From positions 1-37,179 of the forward strand of contig CAZBEI010000041.1 in NCBI GenBank assembly GCA_964490895.1: a DNA stretch of 37,179 bases, given 5' to 3'. Source of the DNA: JACRAO01 sp964490895. GTDB taxonomy: Bacteria; Bdellovibrionota; UBA1018. The notes beneath the pieces were generated by a model, which saw nothing but the letters and a program-made list of their open reading frames with translations, was not told the DNA's origin and did no database searches. Positions 17,716-25,138 of the stretch are shown here, one piece after another; positions within the stretch are counted from its first letter, which is position 1; the number at the start of each line of letters is the position of its first letter. A program made the position numbers and the translations under genes.

Positions 17716-19214
17716 GGTCCCACCTTTGGCAAAAACAGATACACTGCGGGTTTAATTAAATCCAAAAAGGGTTTTGGAAAAACGCCCAAAAACAAGAGGG
17801 TGGCAACAATGGAAAAAAAATAGACCCCCTCTGATCTCGACAAATCAACAAACCCACTGCCTGCGGTAGAAAGATTTCCTAAAAATATTTTTTTAAACAA
17901 AGAAAATAAAAAATACATTGCAAAAATGAGCGCCCCACACATCAATAGAACAATCCAAGGATACACCGAAAAGCTCCCCACCACCACAAGCCCATGGCCC
18001 ACAAAACTTCCAAATCCAGGGAAACCGACGATCGAACAAAGGACCACAGCAAAAACAAAAAGGAGTCGCGGTGCCCTTTGCATCAAACCTCCAAGCTCAT
18101 GAAAGGAGGCATCCCTTTTAAGAAAAACACCCAAGATCAAACCCAGGCCAGCCAAGGCAACCCCGATAGACACAAGCTGATAAAAAGCCCCGATTACCGC
18201 CATTGAATTAAACGAAGAACTCCCCATTAAAATAAATCCAACCTCCATAGAGCAAAGGTATGCAAAAAGATGGCGCATGTCTTTTTGAAGCAAACAATTT
18301 ACCGTCCCCCAAAAAACATTGAGCGCTCCCAATAGGACGATCAACGAAGAAAACTCATAAAATGTTTTTGGAAATACGAGGTAAGCAACCTTCACAAAAA
18401 TAAAAATGAGAACCGGAAAACTAGCCGAAGAAAGCGCCACCAGTACGCTGGGTGGAGATTGTTCGGCGGCCTTTAGAAACCACCGGTGTGTTGGCCAAAG
18501 GGGGCCCCTCAATGCCAAGCCCAAACAAAGGAGAAGAAAAGAAAGATTTGAGACATTGAACCCGCGCCCAAATATTTCTAGGGTTTTTGTTCGAAGCTCA
18601 TTTTCTGAGAGCTCCTTAAAAGAGAAACTATGGACCTCAAACGAATAGTGGTAAATGAGAACAAGGGCGGCTAAAAAAAACGCGTTTCCCAAAGAAGAGT
18701 AAACAGTGGCAACTGACACTGCCTCCTCTTTTTTTTCGCCCCCCCAGATTCCAACAAAAAAAATAAAGGGAAGGGAGCTAAAGACCCAGAAAAAAAACAT
18801 GAGAAATAAATCCTGCGAAAACAACACCCCAAAAAGAGAGGACTGAAGAACGAGCATAAGCTCATGAATTCCAGTCAAACCTTTTTCCCCTTTGTTTTCA
18901 GAAAAAAGAAGGACAGGAAAAATAAAGGCGATGAGGACCGCGGGCAAAACATTGAGCCCATCCAAGCCGACGCTGTAGCGCACAGAAAATGCACTGATCC
19001 ACGTCATTTCTTCGTGAATCCGAAGGTCTCCATCCATGAGACAAGAGCTCACCAAAAACAAAAGCAAAACAAACGCTAAAAAGCTGGCCCAAAAGCATAG
19101 CCGGGGAGCAAGTGCGGATATCCCGTCAAAACTAAAAAATCTTGCGGCTGTCAAAATAAGCGCCGCAATGAGAGGCAACCAAAGGATGAGATTTAAGACG
19201 TAATGTATCACCAT
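17712..19214 (-). CDS. divergent complex-I-like NuoM paralogue
   Basis: About 500 residues with some 14 membrane helices. NuoM features remain recognisable: YSVGLDGLN, FFVGIWGGEKKE, FAYLCSMEVGFILMG. Channel residues are changed. The helix-5 Glu is Val144 (FFFWVFSSLPF). The helix-7 Lys is Arg236 (LALRGPLWPTHRW). The helix-8 Lys is Ser265. The KK of the LKKLVAYSS motif is MRHLFAY. The Glu of GFVGEFL is His (SFVGHGL). Start: a TTG at 19220 is in frame, but the ATG at 19214 has AGGG six bases upstream and is preferred. It lies just after the NuoL-like stop. I infer a membrane scaffold derived from NuoM that cannot pump by the usual residues. Confidence 0.86.
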   Translation of the reverse strand: MVIHYVLNLILWLPLIAALILTAARFFSFDGISALAPRLCFWASFLAFVLLLFLVSSCLMDGDLRIHEEMTWISAFSVRYSVGLDGLNVLPAVLIAFIFPVLLFSENKGEKGLTGIHELMLVLQSSLFGVLFSQDLFLMFFFWVFSSLPFIFFVGIWGGEKKEEAVSVATVYSSLGNAFFLAALVLIYHYSFEVHSFSFKELSENELRTKTLEIFGRGFNVSNLSFLLLCLGLALRGPLWPTHRWFLKAAEQSPPSVLVALSSASFPVLIFIFVKVAYLVFPKTFYEFSSLIVLLGALNVFWGTVNCLLQKDMRHLFAYLCSMEVGFILMGSSSFNSMAVIGAFYQLVSIGVALAGLGLILGVFLKRDASFHELGGLMQRAPRLLFVFAVVLCSIVGFPGFGSFVGHGLVVVGSFSVYPWIVLLMCGALIFAMYFLFSLFKKIFLGNLSTAGSGFVDLSRSEGVYFFSIVATLLFLGVFPKPFLDLIKPAVYLFLPKVGP

Positions 19215-19222
19215 AAACAACC

Positions 19223-20941
19223 CTAATTAAAAAAACCGGCAAAGCCCACAAAAAAAACAATGAGGACCCCCACCGCAAACATCATCTGCCACTGCAAGTC
19301 CCCGCTGTGAAGGACCTGCATGAGTTTACCCAAAACACTCGTGGTCCTTAAAAAGAAACCCTCTAACACAGACAAAAAGGACTCTTCTTTCTCTTTTACA
19401 GAGACAAGGAAGTGGCGTGTTCTCTGGATTTGCTGAATTGACATTTTTTTTATCGCCTCATCACAAAGATCAAGCGTGTGCAGCCCCTGGTTCAAGACAA
19501 CCTCAATGCGCATTAACTTTTTGATTAAAAAAACAATACCAAATCCGTCCCGAAAAAATGTGGCTGGCCCTGAAAATCGACCACAGAACTCTTTCCAATG
19601 GTTTTTTTTCTGAGAAATCATCAAAAACGCTGTTAAAAAAGAAACAAGCACCAAAACAAAACGGCCTGTAAAACGTTTAAAAGAAAAGCCAGATCCAATC
19701 CAAACCCAAAGTAAACCCAAAACACAAAAACAATAAATCCCAACCGCCAAAGATGCTTTTAATGATACTTTTAAAGACACTTTTATTGGGGTTGTTTTTT
19801 TATACTTCAATAAACACTCTTCTCTTGCAAGTTTCCAAGAAAGCAAAAAATTTAAGAAGAGTGCTGCTTTAAATAAAAAATCCATCCAAAAACCAGGCAA
19901 TGTACTAAATCCGACAAAACACATGCTCACCAAAGCAGACAGCAAAACTCCTATTTTACTTTTCACACTCGAAAACAAAAGAAAGGAAATCACAGCGAGC
20001 TCACATCCTATCAAAACAGAAAACACCACCGTCTGCGGAAAAAAACAATAGCCCCCCACCAATAGGCTGTGGGCACCACTGACCCACAGCGCCAGTCCGG
20101 AGGCCTGTTTTTCTTGAAAAAGTCCAGACAAACTACTAAACACTGAAGACAGGAGCAACCCCACTGAAAAAATCTCAAAAATGCTCGAACCCCGCAGCTG
20201 GGTCTCAATGCGCAACAAAAAAAGGAGCCCCGTCAGGAAAGAAAAAACATGCGGGAAAAAGGCAGGCTCTCCATTTAAAAAACTCTCTTGATAAAACCAC
20301 CGTCCAAAGGGCGCAGATTGAGTTAAAATAAACACGCCTAACAAGACAAGGATGGCGCTCATCTGGTCTAGTGAAGAATCCCAGCCCAGGCTTGGAGAAA
20401 AACCAAATAGACAAACTCCTCCAAAAAGGAGCAGCAAAACGCCCGCCGAGCTTTCGAGAAGGTAAAAAGTCCCGGCACCACGAGTCAGCAAAAATCCGCC
20501 AAAAACAGACCAAAAAAGACCAAAATAAACAAACCCAGGAGTTGCTGAAACCGACGACAACAACACTCCAAAGCAACCGAAACAGAGTCCGGCTAGATCC
20601 GTTTCTTTCTTTATAGATTCCTCTTTGCCCAAATAAAAAAAGAATGCCACCCCCAGAGATAATAAAGAAACAAGAAGCGCATAGCACAGTCCCAGTGGAT
20701 CCTGAAGAACGCCCAACCGCCAGATCCAATGAAAGGTTTTGGGGTTTAATTCAAAATGACTGGAGCGATGAAAATGGAGATCGACTCCAAAAATAACAGC
20801 ACAATACAAGAGCAAACCCATGACAATAAACACACTGGTTCGGGATGATTTCTTTCTTGGGAACAGCAGAAAACAACCCATCCCAAAGAGTGAAACAAAT
20901 GCGATATAAATCCATACTAAAAACTGCTCGTCAGACACCAC
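19223..20941 (-). CDS. divergent complex-I-like NuoL paralogue
   Basis: 572 residues, hydrophobic, and the most diverged of the set. NuoL identity rests on gene position, length, helix pattern and a C-terminal amphipathic stretch (about 480-540) followed by VLHSGDLQWQMMFAVGVL. That stretch parallels the lateral-helix end QTGAIQTYMLVL of canonical NuoL. The helix-5 Glu is Ser145 (LFWSVFG). The helix-7 Lys of GKSAQ is Gln208 (TQSAP). The KK of DIKKVLAYST is absent (QASGLALWVSG). The start is GTG, the first of two tandem GTG codons, with AGAGGGA eight bases upstream. A three-copy KVSL-type tandem repeat lies at 19748-19783. It probably keeps the structural role of capping and bracing the membrane arm. 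Confidence 0.8.
   Translation of the reverse strand: MVSDEQFLVWIYIAFVSLFGMGCFLLFPRKKSSRTSVFIVMGLLLYCAVIFGVDLHFHRSSHFELNPKTFHWIWRLGVLQDPLGLCYALLVSLLSLGVAFFFYLGKEESIKKETDLAGLCFGCFGVLLSSVSATPGFVYFGLFWSVFGGFLLTRGAGTFYLLESSAGVLLLLFGGVCLFGFSPSLGWDSSLDQMSAILVLLGVFILTQSAPFGRWFYQESFLNGEPAFFPHVFSFLTGLLFLLRIETQLRGSSIFEIFSVGLLLSSVFSSLSGLFQEKQASGLALWVSGAHSLLVGGYCFFPQTVVFSVLIGCELAVISFLLFSSVKSKIGVLLSALVSMCFVGFSTLPGFWMDFLFKAALFLNFLLSWKLAREECLLKYKKTTPIKVSLKVSLKASLAVGIYCFCVLGLLWVWIGSGFSFKRFTGRFVLVLVSFLTAFLMISQKKNHWKEFCGRFSGPATFFRDGFGIVFLIKKLMRIEVVLNQGLHTLDLCDEAIKKMSIQQIQRTRHFLVSVKEKEESFLSVLEGFFLRTTSVLGKLMQVLHSGDLQWQMMFAVGVLIVFFVGFAGFFN
19748..19783 (-). repeat. three-copy 12-base tandem repeat inside the NuoL-like gene
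   Basis: Three consecutive 12-base units encode KVSL, KVSL, KASL in a loop of the divergent NuoL paralogue. The copies differ at a few bases, mostly silent. It looks like a small in-frame expansion in a tolerant loop. Confidence 0.7.
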
Positions 20942-20957
20942 TTAAAATCTCCCTCTA

Positions 20958-21248
20958 TCAATGTTTTAAAAGATTGAGTGCGGATAGTTTTGTCTCTTTT
21001 CTTAGGTAAAAAAGTCGAACGGCTAAAGAATACCCCACAACAAAAATAGAAACAGAGATAAATAAAATAAAAACACCTAGCAAATGCCCGTGGGCTTTTA
21101 GGCGAAGGGCAAAACCTAAACTCGCAATCAAAAGAGTGACTCCATAAAACAACACTTGCACCCCTATAAAAGCACCCAAAAGGGTGGCTCTAAAAAATAG
21201 GCTCGCTATCCCAACCCCAATCAGAAAAGAAGACACAAAAAAAATCAT
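20958..21248 (-). CDS. divergent complex-I-like NuoK paralogue
   Basis: 96 residues, three predicted helices. The start is the ATG at 21248 (MIFFVSSFLIG), which overlaps the NuoJ-like TGA as ATGA. An in-frame upstream codon at 21281 is unlikely. Both membrane glutamates of NuoK are gone: position 1 is Gln31 (FIGVQVLFYG) and position 2 is Ile68 (or Ser67) in FISVSIFVVGYSL. The only acidic residue in the whole protein is near the C-terminus (RKETK). In canonical NuoK (8099-8428) both are Glu. The fold is likely kept and the proton path lost. Confidence 0.8.
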   Translation of the reverse strand: MIFFVSSFLIGVGIASLFFRATLLGAFIGVQVLFYGVTLLIASLGFALRLKAHGHLLGVFILFISVSIFVVGYSLAVRLFYLRKETKLSALNLLKH

Positions 21249-21730
21249 TTCCTTCCCTCCTCCCGCGCAATGACTCCACAACCCAACCCCGCTAAAAATA
21301 AAATAAGACCTAAAACCGGAACAGAGAGAAAATACTCTTCCATGAGAACTTTACTCAATGTCTCTAAATTTTCAGAACCGCTGTTGAGCACCTGGAAATC
21401 CACTCCAAAACCCCTTAAACCCGTTAAGACTGACCCACAAAACAGTGCGGAAAAAGTGGCCCCAATTAAAACAGGGAAAAACCCAGTCCATTTTTTACTC
21501 ACTCCGAATTCGCCAAAAGTAATAAAGTAGAAAAAAAACGAAATAACCATTGCTGTTGTTAAAAGCCACTGCAGGATGGCCAAGAACTCTAGGCCGAGCG
21601 AAAGGTAAACCCCACCTACAGCCACACCACAGATCCAAAGGAACAGAAGGGATCGCTTTAAATCATTCGAAAAGCATGAAATGATAGAAGATCCAACAAT
21701 CAACGCTGCAAAACATCCAACTAAAGTCAC
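21245..21730 (-). CDS. divergent complex-I-like NuoJ paralogue
   Basis: 161 residues, about five helices. GVYLSLGLEFLAILQ parallels the NuoJ core (AGIYALLGAHLVAALQ in the canonical copy). The signature third helix reads QWLLTTAMVISFFFYF, so the conserved Tyr of VLVYAGAIMV is Thr. It overlaps the NuoI-like gene by four bases at its start and the NuoK-like gene at its end. NuoJ homologues are not part of the classic group 4 hydrogenase core, so its presence argues that this set came from complex I itself. Confidence 0.8.
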   Translation of the reverse strand: MTLVGCFAALIVGSSIISCFSNDLKRSLLFLWICGVAVGGVYLSLGLEFLAILQWLLTTAMVISFFFYFITFGEFGVSKKWTGFFPVLIGATFSALFCGSVLTGLRGFGVDFQVLNSGSENLETLSKVLMEEYFLSVPVLGLILFLAGLGCGVIAREEGRK

Positions 21731-22206
21731 CTTTTTTTTCCTTTACCAAAGCTTCTTTTAAGCTGTTGTAGTGTATCTCCTGCGCGCTCAAACTCCCGTG
21801 TGTGCGAAAGAGATGCGGGCTCACACACCTCCACACAAAGCCCACAAAAGATACACCTTGCATCATCGATGTCAAAAATAGAAACCCAAAGCCTTCCGGA
21901 TTCGTCGGCTGGCTCGACCTCAACATGAATACACTTTGAGGGGCATATTTTTTCGCACTCCTGACAGCCCGTACACTTAGAAATCTGATTGTTCACGAGC
22001 CCTCTAAAGCGCGAGGGCAACTCTGATGGGGTCCTCGAAGACACTGGGTCAGGGTATTGCTCAGTGACCTCTTTAGTCAAATCATTCGAAAAATAGGGAA
22101 ACAAGTAGGGAAGCGTTGCAGAAAGTGCATTTCGATGAGAAACAACGCTACTGTAAATTTCTCTAAAATACTTCCAAAGCGAATGAAATACAGAACTCGT
22201 GATCAT
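21727..22206 (-). CDS. divergent complex-I-like NuoI paralogue, 2x[4Fe-4S]
   Basis: 159 residues. Both [4Fe-4S] motifs are complete: Cys78/81/84/88 (CTGCQECEKICP) and Cys118/121/124/128 (CIFCGLCVEVCEP). The only oddity is Glu instead of the usual Pro after the last cysteine. The N-terminus is hydrophobic/amphipathic and longer than in canonical NuoI (HSLWKYFREIYSSVV), suggesting membrane association. It can probably relay electrons to the NuoB-like subunit. The electron donor is unknown because no NADH module belongs to this set. ATGA overlaps are found on both sides. Confidence 0.88.
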   Translation of the reverse strand: MITSSVFHSLWKYFREIYSSVVSHRNALSATLPYLFPYFSNDLTKEVTEQYPDPVSSRTPSELPSRFRGLVNNQISKCTGCQECEKICPSKCIHVEVEPADESGRLWVSIFDIDDARCIFCGLCVEVCEPASLSHTREFERAGDTLQQLKRSFGKGKKR

Positions 22207-23180
22207 AAACTATACTTCCAAAGCGCGGAACCCACCAAACAAACAAGAGAAACTGGGCTGAGCACTTTCCAAATAAAATCGGTAATTTGGTCTGTTCGAG
22301 GCCTTGGGTTTGAATAGGTCACAATTCCAATCACAACGATCAAGCCCAATACTTTGACAACCAAGAAAAGCGTTTCTGCCCATGGCAAACGCATATTTTC
22401 TGGAAGATTCCATCCTCCTAAAAATAAAGCAACCGTGAGGGTAGACCATAAAAAAAATCCGTAAAATCGACTCCACTGAAACAGGAGTAATTTTTTTCCG
22501 CCCAGCCCAAACGAAACACCCCCCTGCAAATCTAGGCTTCCCATTGCAGAATCCAGAGGCGGCAAACAAAGAATGGTGAGTCCAGAAATGACAAAAATAA
22601 AAAAGGAAACGAACAAAAAAGGGTTTCCAAAAATATTCCAACCCAAGGGTATTGCATTTTGGGCCTGCATCAATGCACTCCACTGAAAACTGCCAACATG
22701 AATGCCCACGCAAACAATCGAAATCAGTGCTGGAAATGCCCCAGTCAAAACCTGAGAGGCAATCCTGAGGCCACTCACTCTCCCCTCCACTCTGACCTGA
22801 TTGATCCCAAGGATCATCATGCCCAACCCCAAAACGAACACTCCAAAAAAAGGCAAAAAAACGCTCATTTCTGTATCCACTAAAAGAAACCAAGACCCCA
22901 ATGGCAAAACAGCAACGGTAGAAAACAGGGCAACCACGTGCACTGCAAACCAAAGCTCTTCTGTCCATTCTAACGAATGTGGGAATCCTTTTCTCAAAAG
23001 CTTCACAGCTTCTGCAATGGGCTGAAAAATTCCGATTGGACCCGTGAGATTGGGACCCACTCGTGCCTGCAAATCCGCAGAAAGTTTTTGAAAAAAGTAA
23101 GACACAAGGAAAAAACAAGGGACAATGATCACAAGATACACAAACAAAAGAAGCTTACAATAATCGACCCAATTTCTCAT
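22203..23180 (-). CDS. divergent complex-I-like NuoH paralogue
   Basis: 325 residues, about eight helices. NuoH is recognisable from ARVGPNLTGPIGIFQPIAEA (39-58) and GGWNLPE. The functional elements are altered. The SYEVSMG helix is LTGAFPALI (145-153), losing its Glu. The acidic quinone loop AETNRLPFDLPEGESEL is SGLTILCLPPLDSAMGSLD (199-217), with almost no acidic residues. The KED after the first loop is RKG. The gene is 34 residues shorter than canonical NuoH. The start overlaps the NuoD-like gene as ATGA. I infer that it anchors the peripheral pair B2/D2 to the membrane but does not form the usual quinone entrance. Confidence 0.85.
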   Translation of the reverse strand: MRNWVDYCKLLLFVYLVIIVPCFFLVSYFFQKLSADLQARVGPNLTGPIGIFQPIAEAVKLLRKGFPHSLEWTEELWFAVHVVALFSTVAVLPLGSWFLLVDTEMSVFLPFFGVFVLGLGMMILGINQVRVEGRVSGLRIASQVLTGAFPALISIVCVGIHVGSFQWSALMQAQNAIPLGWNIFGNPFLFVSFFIFVISGLTILCLPPLDSAMGSLDLQGGVSFGLGGKKLLLFQWSRFYGFFLWSTLTVALFLGGWNLPENMRLPWAETLFLVVKVLGLIVVIGIVTYSNPRPRTDQITDFIWKVLSPVSLVCLVGSALWKYSL

Positions 23181-24325
23181 TTATCAATCTCCGAAATACT
23201 CACGTCGAGACTCGCTAAAATCATTGGAAAGTCGGCTATGCGGCACCCCGAAATCATTTCTGGAAAAGCTTGAATGAGACTCGAAGACGGCGTAAAAAAC
23301 TGAACCCGATGGGGTCCTGGGCCGCCTTCGGAAATCACATAACAACTCAACGTCCCCCTCGGACTTTCGACCCGAACGAGGGCTTCTCCAGGAGGAACTG
23401 AAAACTCTCGGGTCCCTCTTTGATGCATAAATTCTCCATCGACAACAAGATTGATGGCCTGTTGTAATATTTCTAAGCTCTGCTCTATTTCTCCTAGCCG
23501 AATGAGGTAACGCTCATAGCTATCTGCTTTACCCTCCTCCGCGGGCTGGCCCAGTATTTCCTTAAAATCGATTTTTTCATACCCGCTGTACGGATAGGCT
23601 TTTCGAATATCTCGAGAAACTCCGGCTGCACGTGCGCTGGGTCCCGTAAGCCCAAAGCGCTCAATTTGCTCTACAGTCAAATAGGAAACTCCGGTGGCTC
23701 GTCTAGTAAAAATTTGATTAAATGAAAATAAATCATTGTATTCTTTCATTCGAATTCGAAAGTGTTCGCACAAATCTACGAGTCGCTCAATAAACCCTTC
23801 TGTCATGTTTTGACTAATGCCGCCAAATCTCAAAAAATTTAGTGAAAACCTTGCCCCTGTCAAAAGTTCGATCAGATCTAATATTTTTTCGCGATCCCTC
23901 AAAACATAGTGAATAATAGTCTCCGCTCCGCAGGCTCTTGCACAAAGAGAAATGTACTTTAGGTGATGAGAAACGCGCGTGAGCTCAGAAAGAATGACTC
24001 TCACCATTTGTGCTCTGGGAGGCACAGGTATACGCGCAATTTCTTCGACCGCAAGACAGAAGCAGAGCTCTGAAAAGAGGGCTGATTCTGGATCGATGTG
24101 ATCACAGAACGGCAGACCCGCCCGCCAAGACTGTTTTTCGATCTCTTTTTCGATCCCGCGGTATAAAAACCCTGTTTCGACACGCGCAGAGACAATCATT
24201 TCTCCATCTAATTCAAAATCGAACCGGACCTGGCCCGGCAAAAATGGATGAAAGGGCCCCACTTGCCACTGAACAATATCCGCATCAATAAATTCTATAG
24301 GCAAATCTTTAGCCTGGATTTCCAC
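23177..24325 (-). CDS. divergent complex-I-like NuoD paralogue lacking quinone ligands
   Basis: 382 residues, unfused (no NuoC domain). It is full-length over the 49 kDa family, with RGIEK, AVEEIARIPVPPRAQMVR, TGARFSLNFLRFGG and SYERYLIRLGEIEQSL. The two residues that hold the quinone headgroup in complex I are both proline: Pro30 in GPFHPFLPGQ (His in GPTHPAMHG) and Pro79 in CDHIDPES (Tyr in TDRLNY). They are exactly 49 residues apart as in functional homologues, so the alignment needs no gap. His26 and Asp75 remain. There are no CxxC pairs at either end, so it is not a NiFe hydrogenase large subunit. It overlaps the NuoB-like gene by 17 bases, leaving no room for a nuoC. Confidence 0.9.
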   Translation of the reverse strand: MEIQAKDLPIEFIDADIVQWQVGPFHPFLPGQVRFDFELDGEMIVSARVETGFLYRGIEKEIEKQSWRAGLPFCDHIDPESALFSELCFCLAVEEIARIPVPPRAQMVRVILSELTRVSHHLKYISLCARACGAETIIHYVLRDREKILDLIELLTGARFSLNFLRFGGISQNMTEGFIERLVDLCEHFRIRMKEYNDLFSFNQIFTRRATGVSYLTVEQIERFGLTGPSARAAGVSRDIRKAYPYSGYEKIDFKEILGQPAEEGKADSYERYLIRLGEIEQSLEILQQAINLVVDGEFMHQRGTREFSVPPGEALVRVESPRGTLSCYVISEGGPGPHRVQFFTPSSSLIQAFPEMISGCRIADFPMILASLDVSISEIDK

Positions 24326-24713
24326 GGATTTTTCCCTGCAACATAATCAGCCCATTCATAATAGCCTCGGGCCTTGGGGGACACCCTGCTACAAAAAGGT
24401 CAACCGGAAAGAGACGGCCCACACCCTGTGCCCCAAACACTCCACCCGAGCAGGCACAGGCCCCTAAAGCCATGACATATTTGGGCTGTAAAAGAGAATC
24501 ATAAACCCGCTTTAAGTAGGGTGCCGCTTTTTCTGTGATCCCCCCATTGACAATCAAAAGATCTGCTTGCCCCGGGTCAAACTTTTGAAAACAACCTAGC
24601 CTTTCTAAATCGTACCTGCAGCCCACTGTTTGGAAAAGCTCATCTGCGCAACACCCACCCAGAACGCTATAAAACCCAAGAGAGTGGCTCCTGGCCCATG
24701 TGGTCAGTCCCAT
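24309..24713 (-). CDS. divergent complex-I-like NuoB paralogue with N2 cysteines
   Basis: 134 residues, shorter than canonical NuoB (162) mainly at the N-terminus. All four N2-type cluster ligands are present: Cys21-Cys22 (LGGCCADE), Cys86 (GACACSGG) and Cys111 (VAGCPPRPEA). The gap between the last two is 25 rather than 29, from a deletion in the loop that reads YSVVQGID in the canonical copy. Extra cysteines occur at 32, 41 and 88. It probably holds a [4Fe-4S] cluster at the end of the NuoI2 wire, facing an altered pocket in NuoD2. It overlaps its neighbours by 10 and 17 bases. Confidence 0.9.
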   Translation of the reverse strand: MGLTTWARSHSLGFYSVLGGCCADELFQTVGCRYDLERLGCFQKFDPGQADLLIVNGGITEKAAPYLKRVYDSLLQPKYVMALGACACSGGVFGAQGVGRLFPVDLFVAGCPPRPEAIMNGLIMLQGKIRGNPG

Positions 24714-25072
24714 TTTTTATATGTCCAAAGCCAGCTCAAATCCCCTTTTCTGGCAGAATACATGAGACCTATTGAAATTGTAACTGCAATAAAAACAACT
24801 GAAAAAAACCCCTTTGTTTGAATTTTTTTTTCGTCTACAAACTTTAGAGCGCTGGCACATAAAACCAACAAAAAAGCTGAGGCAATCAGCAACAACGAAA
24901 TGTTGATTGCAATAAAGTATCTCGTATTGATCTTGAGAGGCCTTTGTTCTTTTGCTTGAAACACCCCCTTAGGTCTTATCGTCCACGAATAGAGAAGAAA
25001 ACCAATGGGGCCGGCTATTACAAAAACTCCGGCAAAAAAGACAACATAATAGGTTTCCCAAAGATTTCCCAT
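24704..25072 (-). CDS. divergent complex-I-like NuoA paralogue
   Basis: About 122 residues, three helices, and the first gene of the long minus-strand run. NuoA identity comes from position, topology and a C-terminal GDLSWLW that parallels GALDWD. The YECG-type loop is VFQAKEQRP, and the second-helix acids are gone: ISLLLIASAFLLVL has Ile and Ser where canonical NuoA has Asp69 and Glu71. Start: ATGs exist at 25078 and 25072. The GAGAG directly before 25078 is correctly spaced only for 25072, so I chose that one. Identification on sequence alone is weak. With the A-B-D-H order it is good. Confidence 0.75.
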   Translation of the reverse strand: MGNLWETYYVVFFAGVFVIAGPIGFLLYSWTIRPKGVFQAKEQRPLKINTRYFIAINISLLLIASAFLLVLCASALKFVDEKKIQTKGFFSVVFIAVTISIGLMYSARKGDLSWLWTYKKWD

Positions 25073-25138
25073 CTGCATCTCTCAAAACTACTGAAGTTGA
25101 AAAGTAGAGTCAAGAATTGTAGAAGGGATTAAGAAGAT
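25073..25138. promoter_or_regulatory. divergent promoter region between the nuo run and mfd
   Basis: This roughly 60-base spacer must start both the 25-kb minus-strand run and the mfd operon. Minus-strand candidates are TTGACT (17-base spacer) TAGTTT, which would leave almost no leader, or a TACAAT box near 25116-25121 without a good -35. The plus-strand candidate is TTGAAA (25097-25102), 17 bases, TAGAAG (25120-25125). None is strong. GAAGGGATTAAGAAG before 25139 serves as the mfd ribosome-binding region. The regulatory role is inferred from gene arrangement. Confidence 0.4.

Noticed and set aside
22210..23118. A 302-codon frame on the same strand as the NuoH-like gene
   Set aside because: Rich in Cys, Phe and Trp with no recognisable domain. 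The overlapping frame gives a clear NuoH homologue with ATGA coupling on both sides.
23177..24713. The B2/D2 pair as a NiFe hydrogenase (Ech/Hyc type)
   Set aside because: NuoD2 has no CxxC pairs for NiFe, and the set includes NuoA and NuoJ homologues, which belong to complex I rather than the hydrogenase core.
16279..25072. The divergent set as a pseudogene cluster
   Set aside because: All ten frames are intact, overlap with exact start/stop coupling and keep twelve cluster cysteines. Decay would have broken several.
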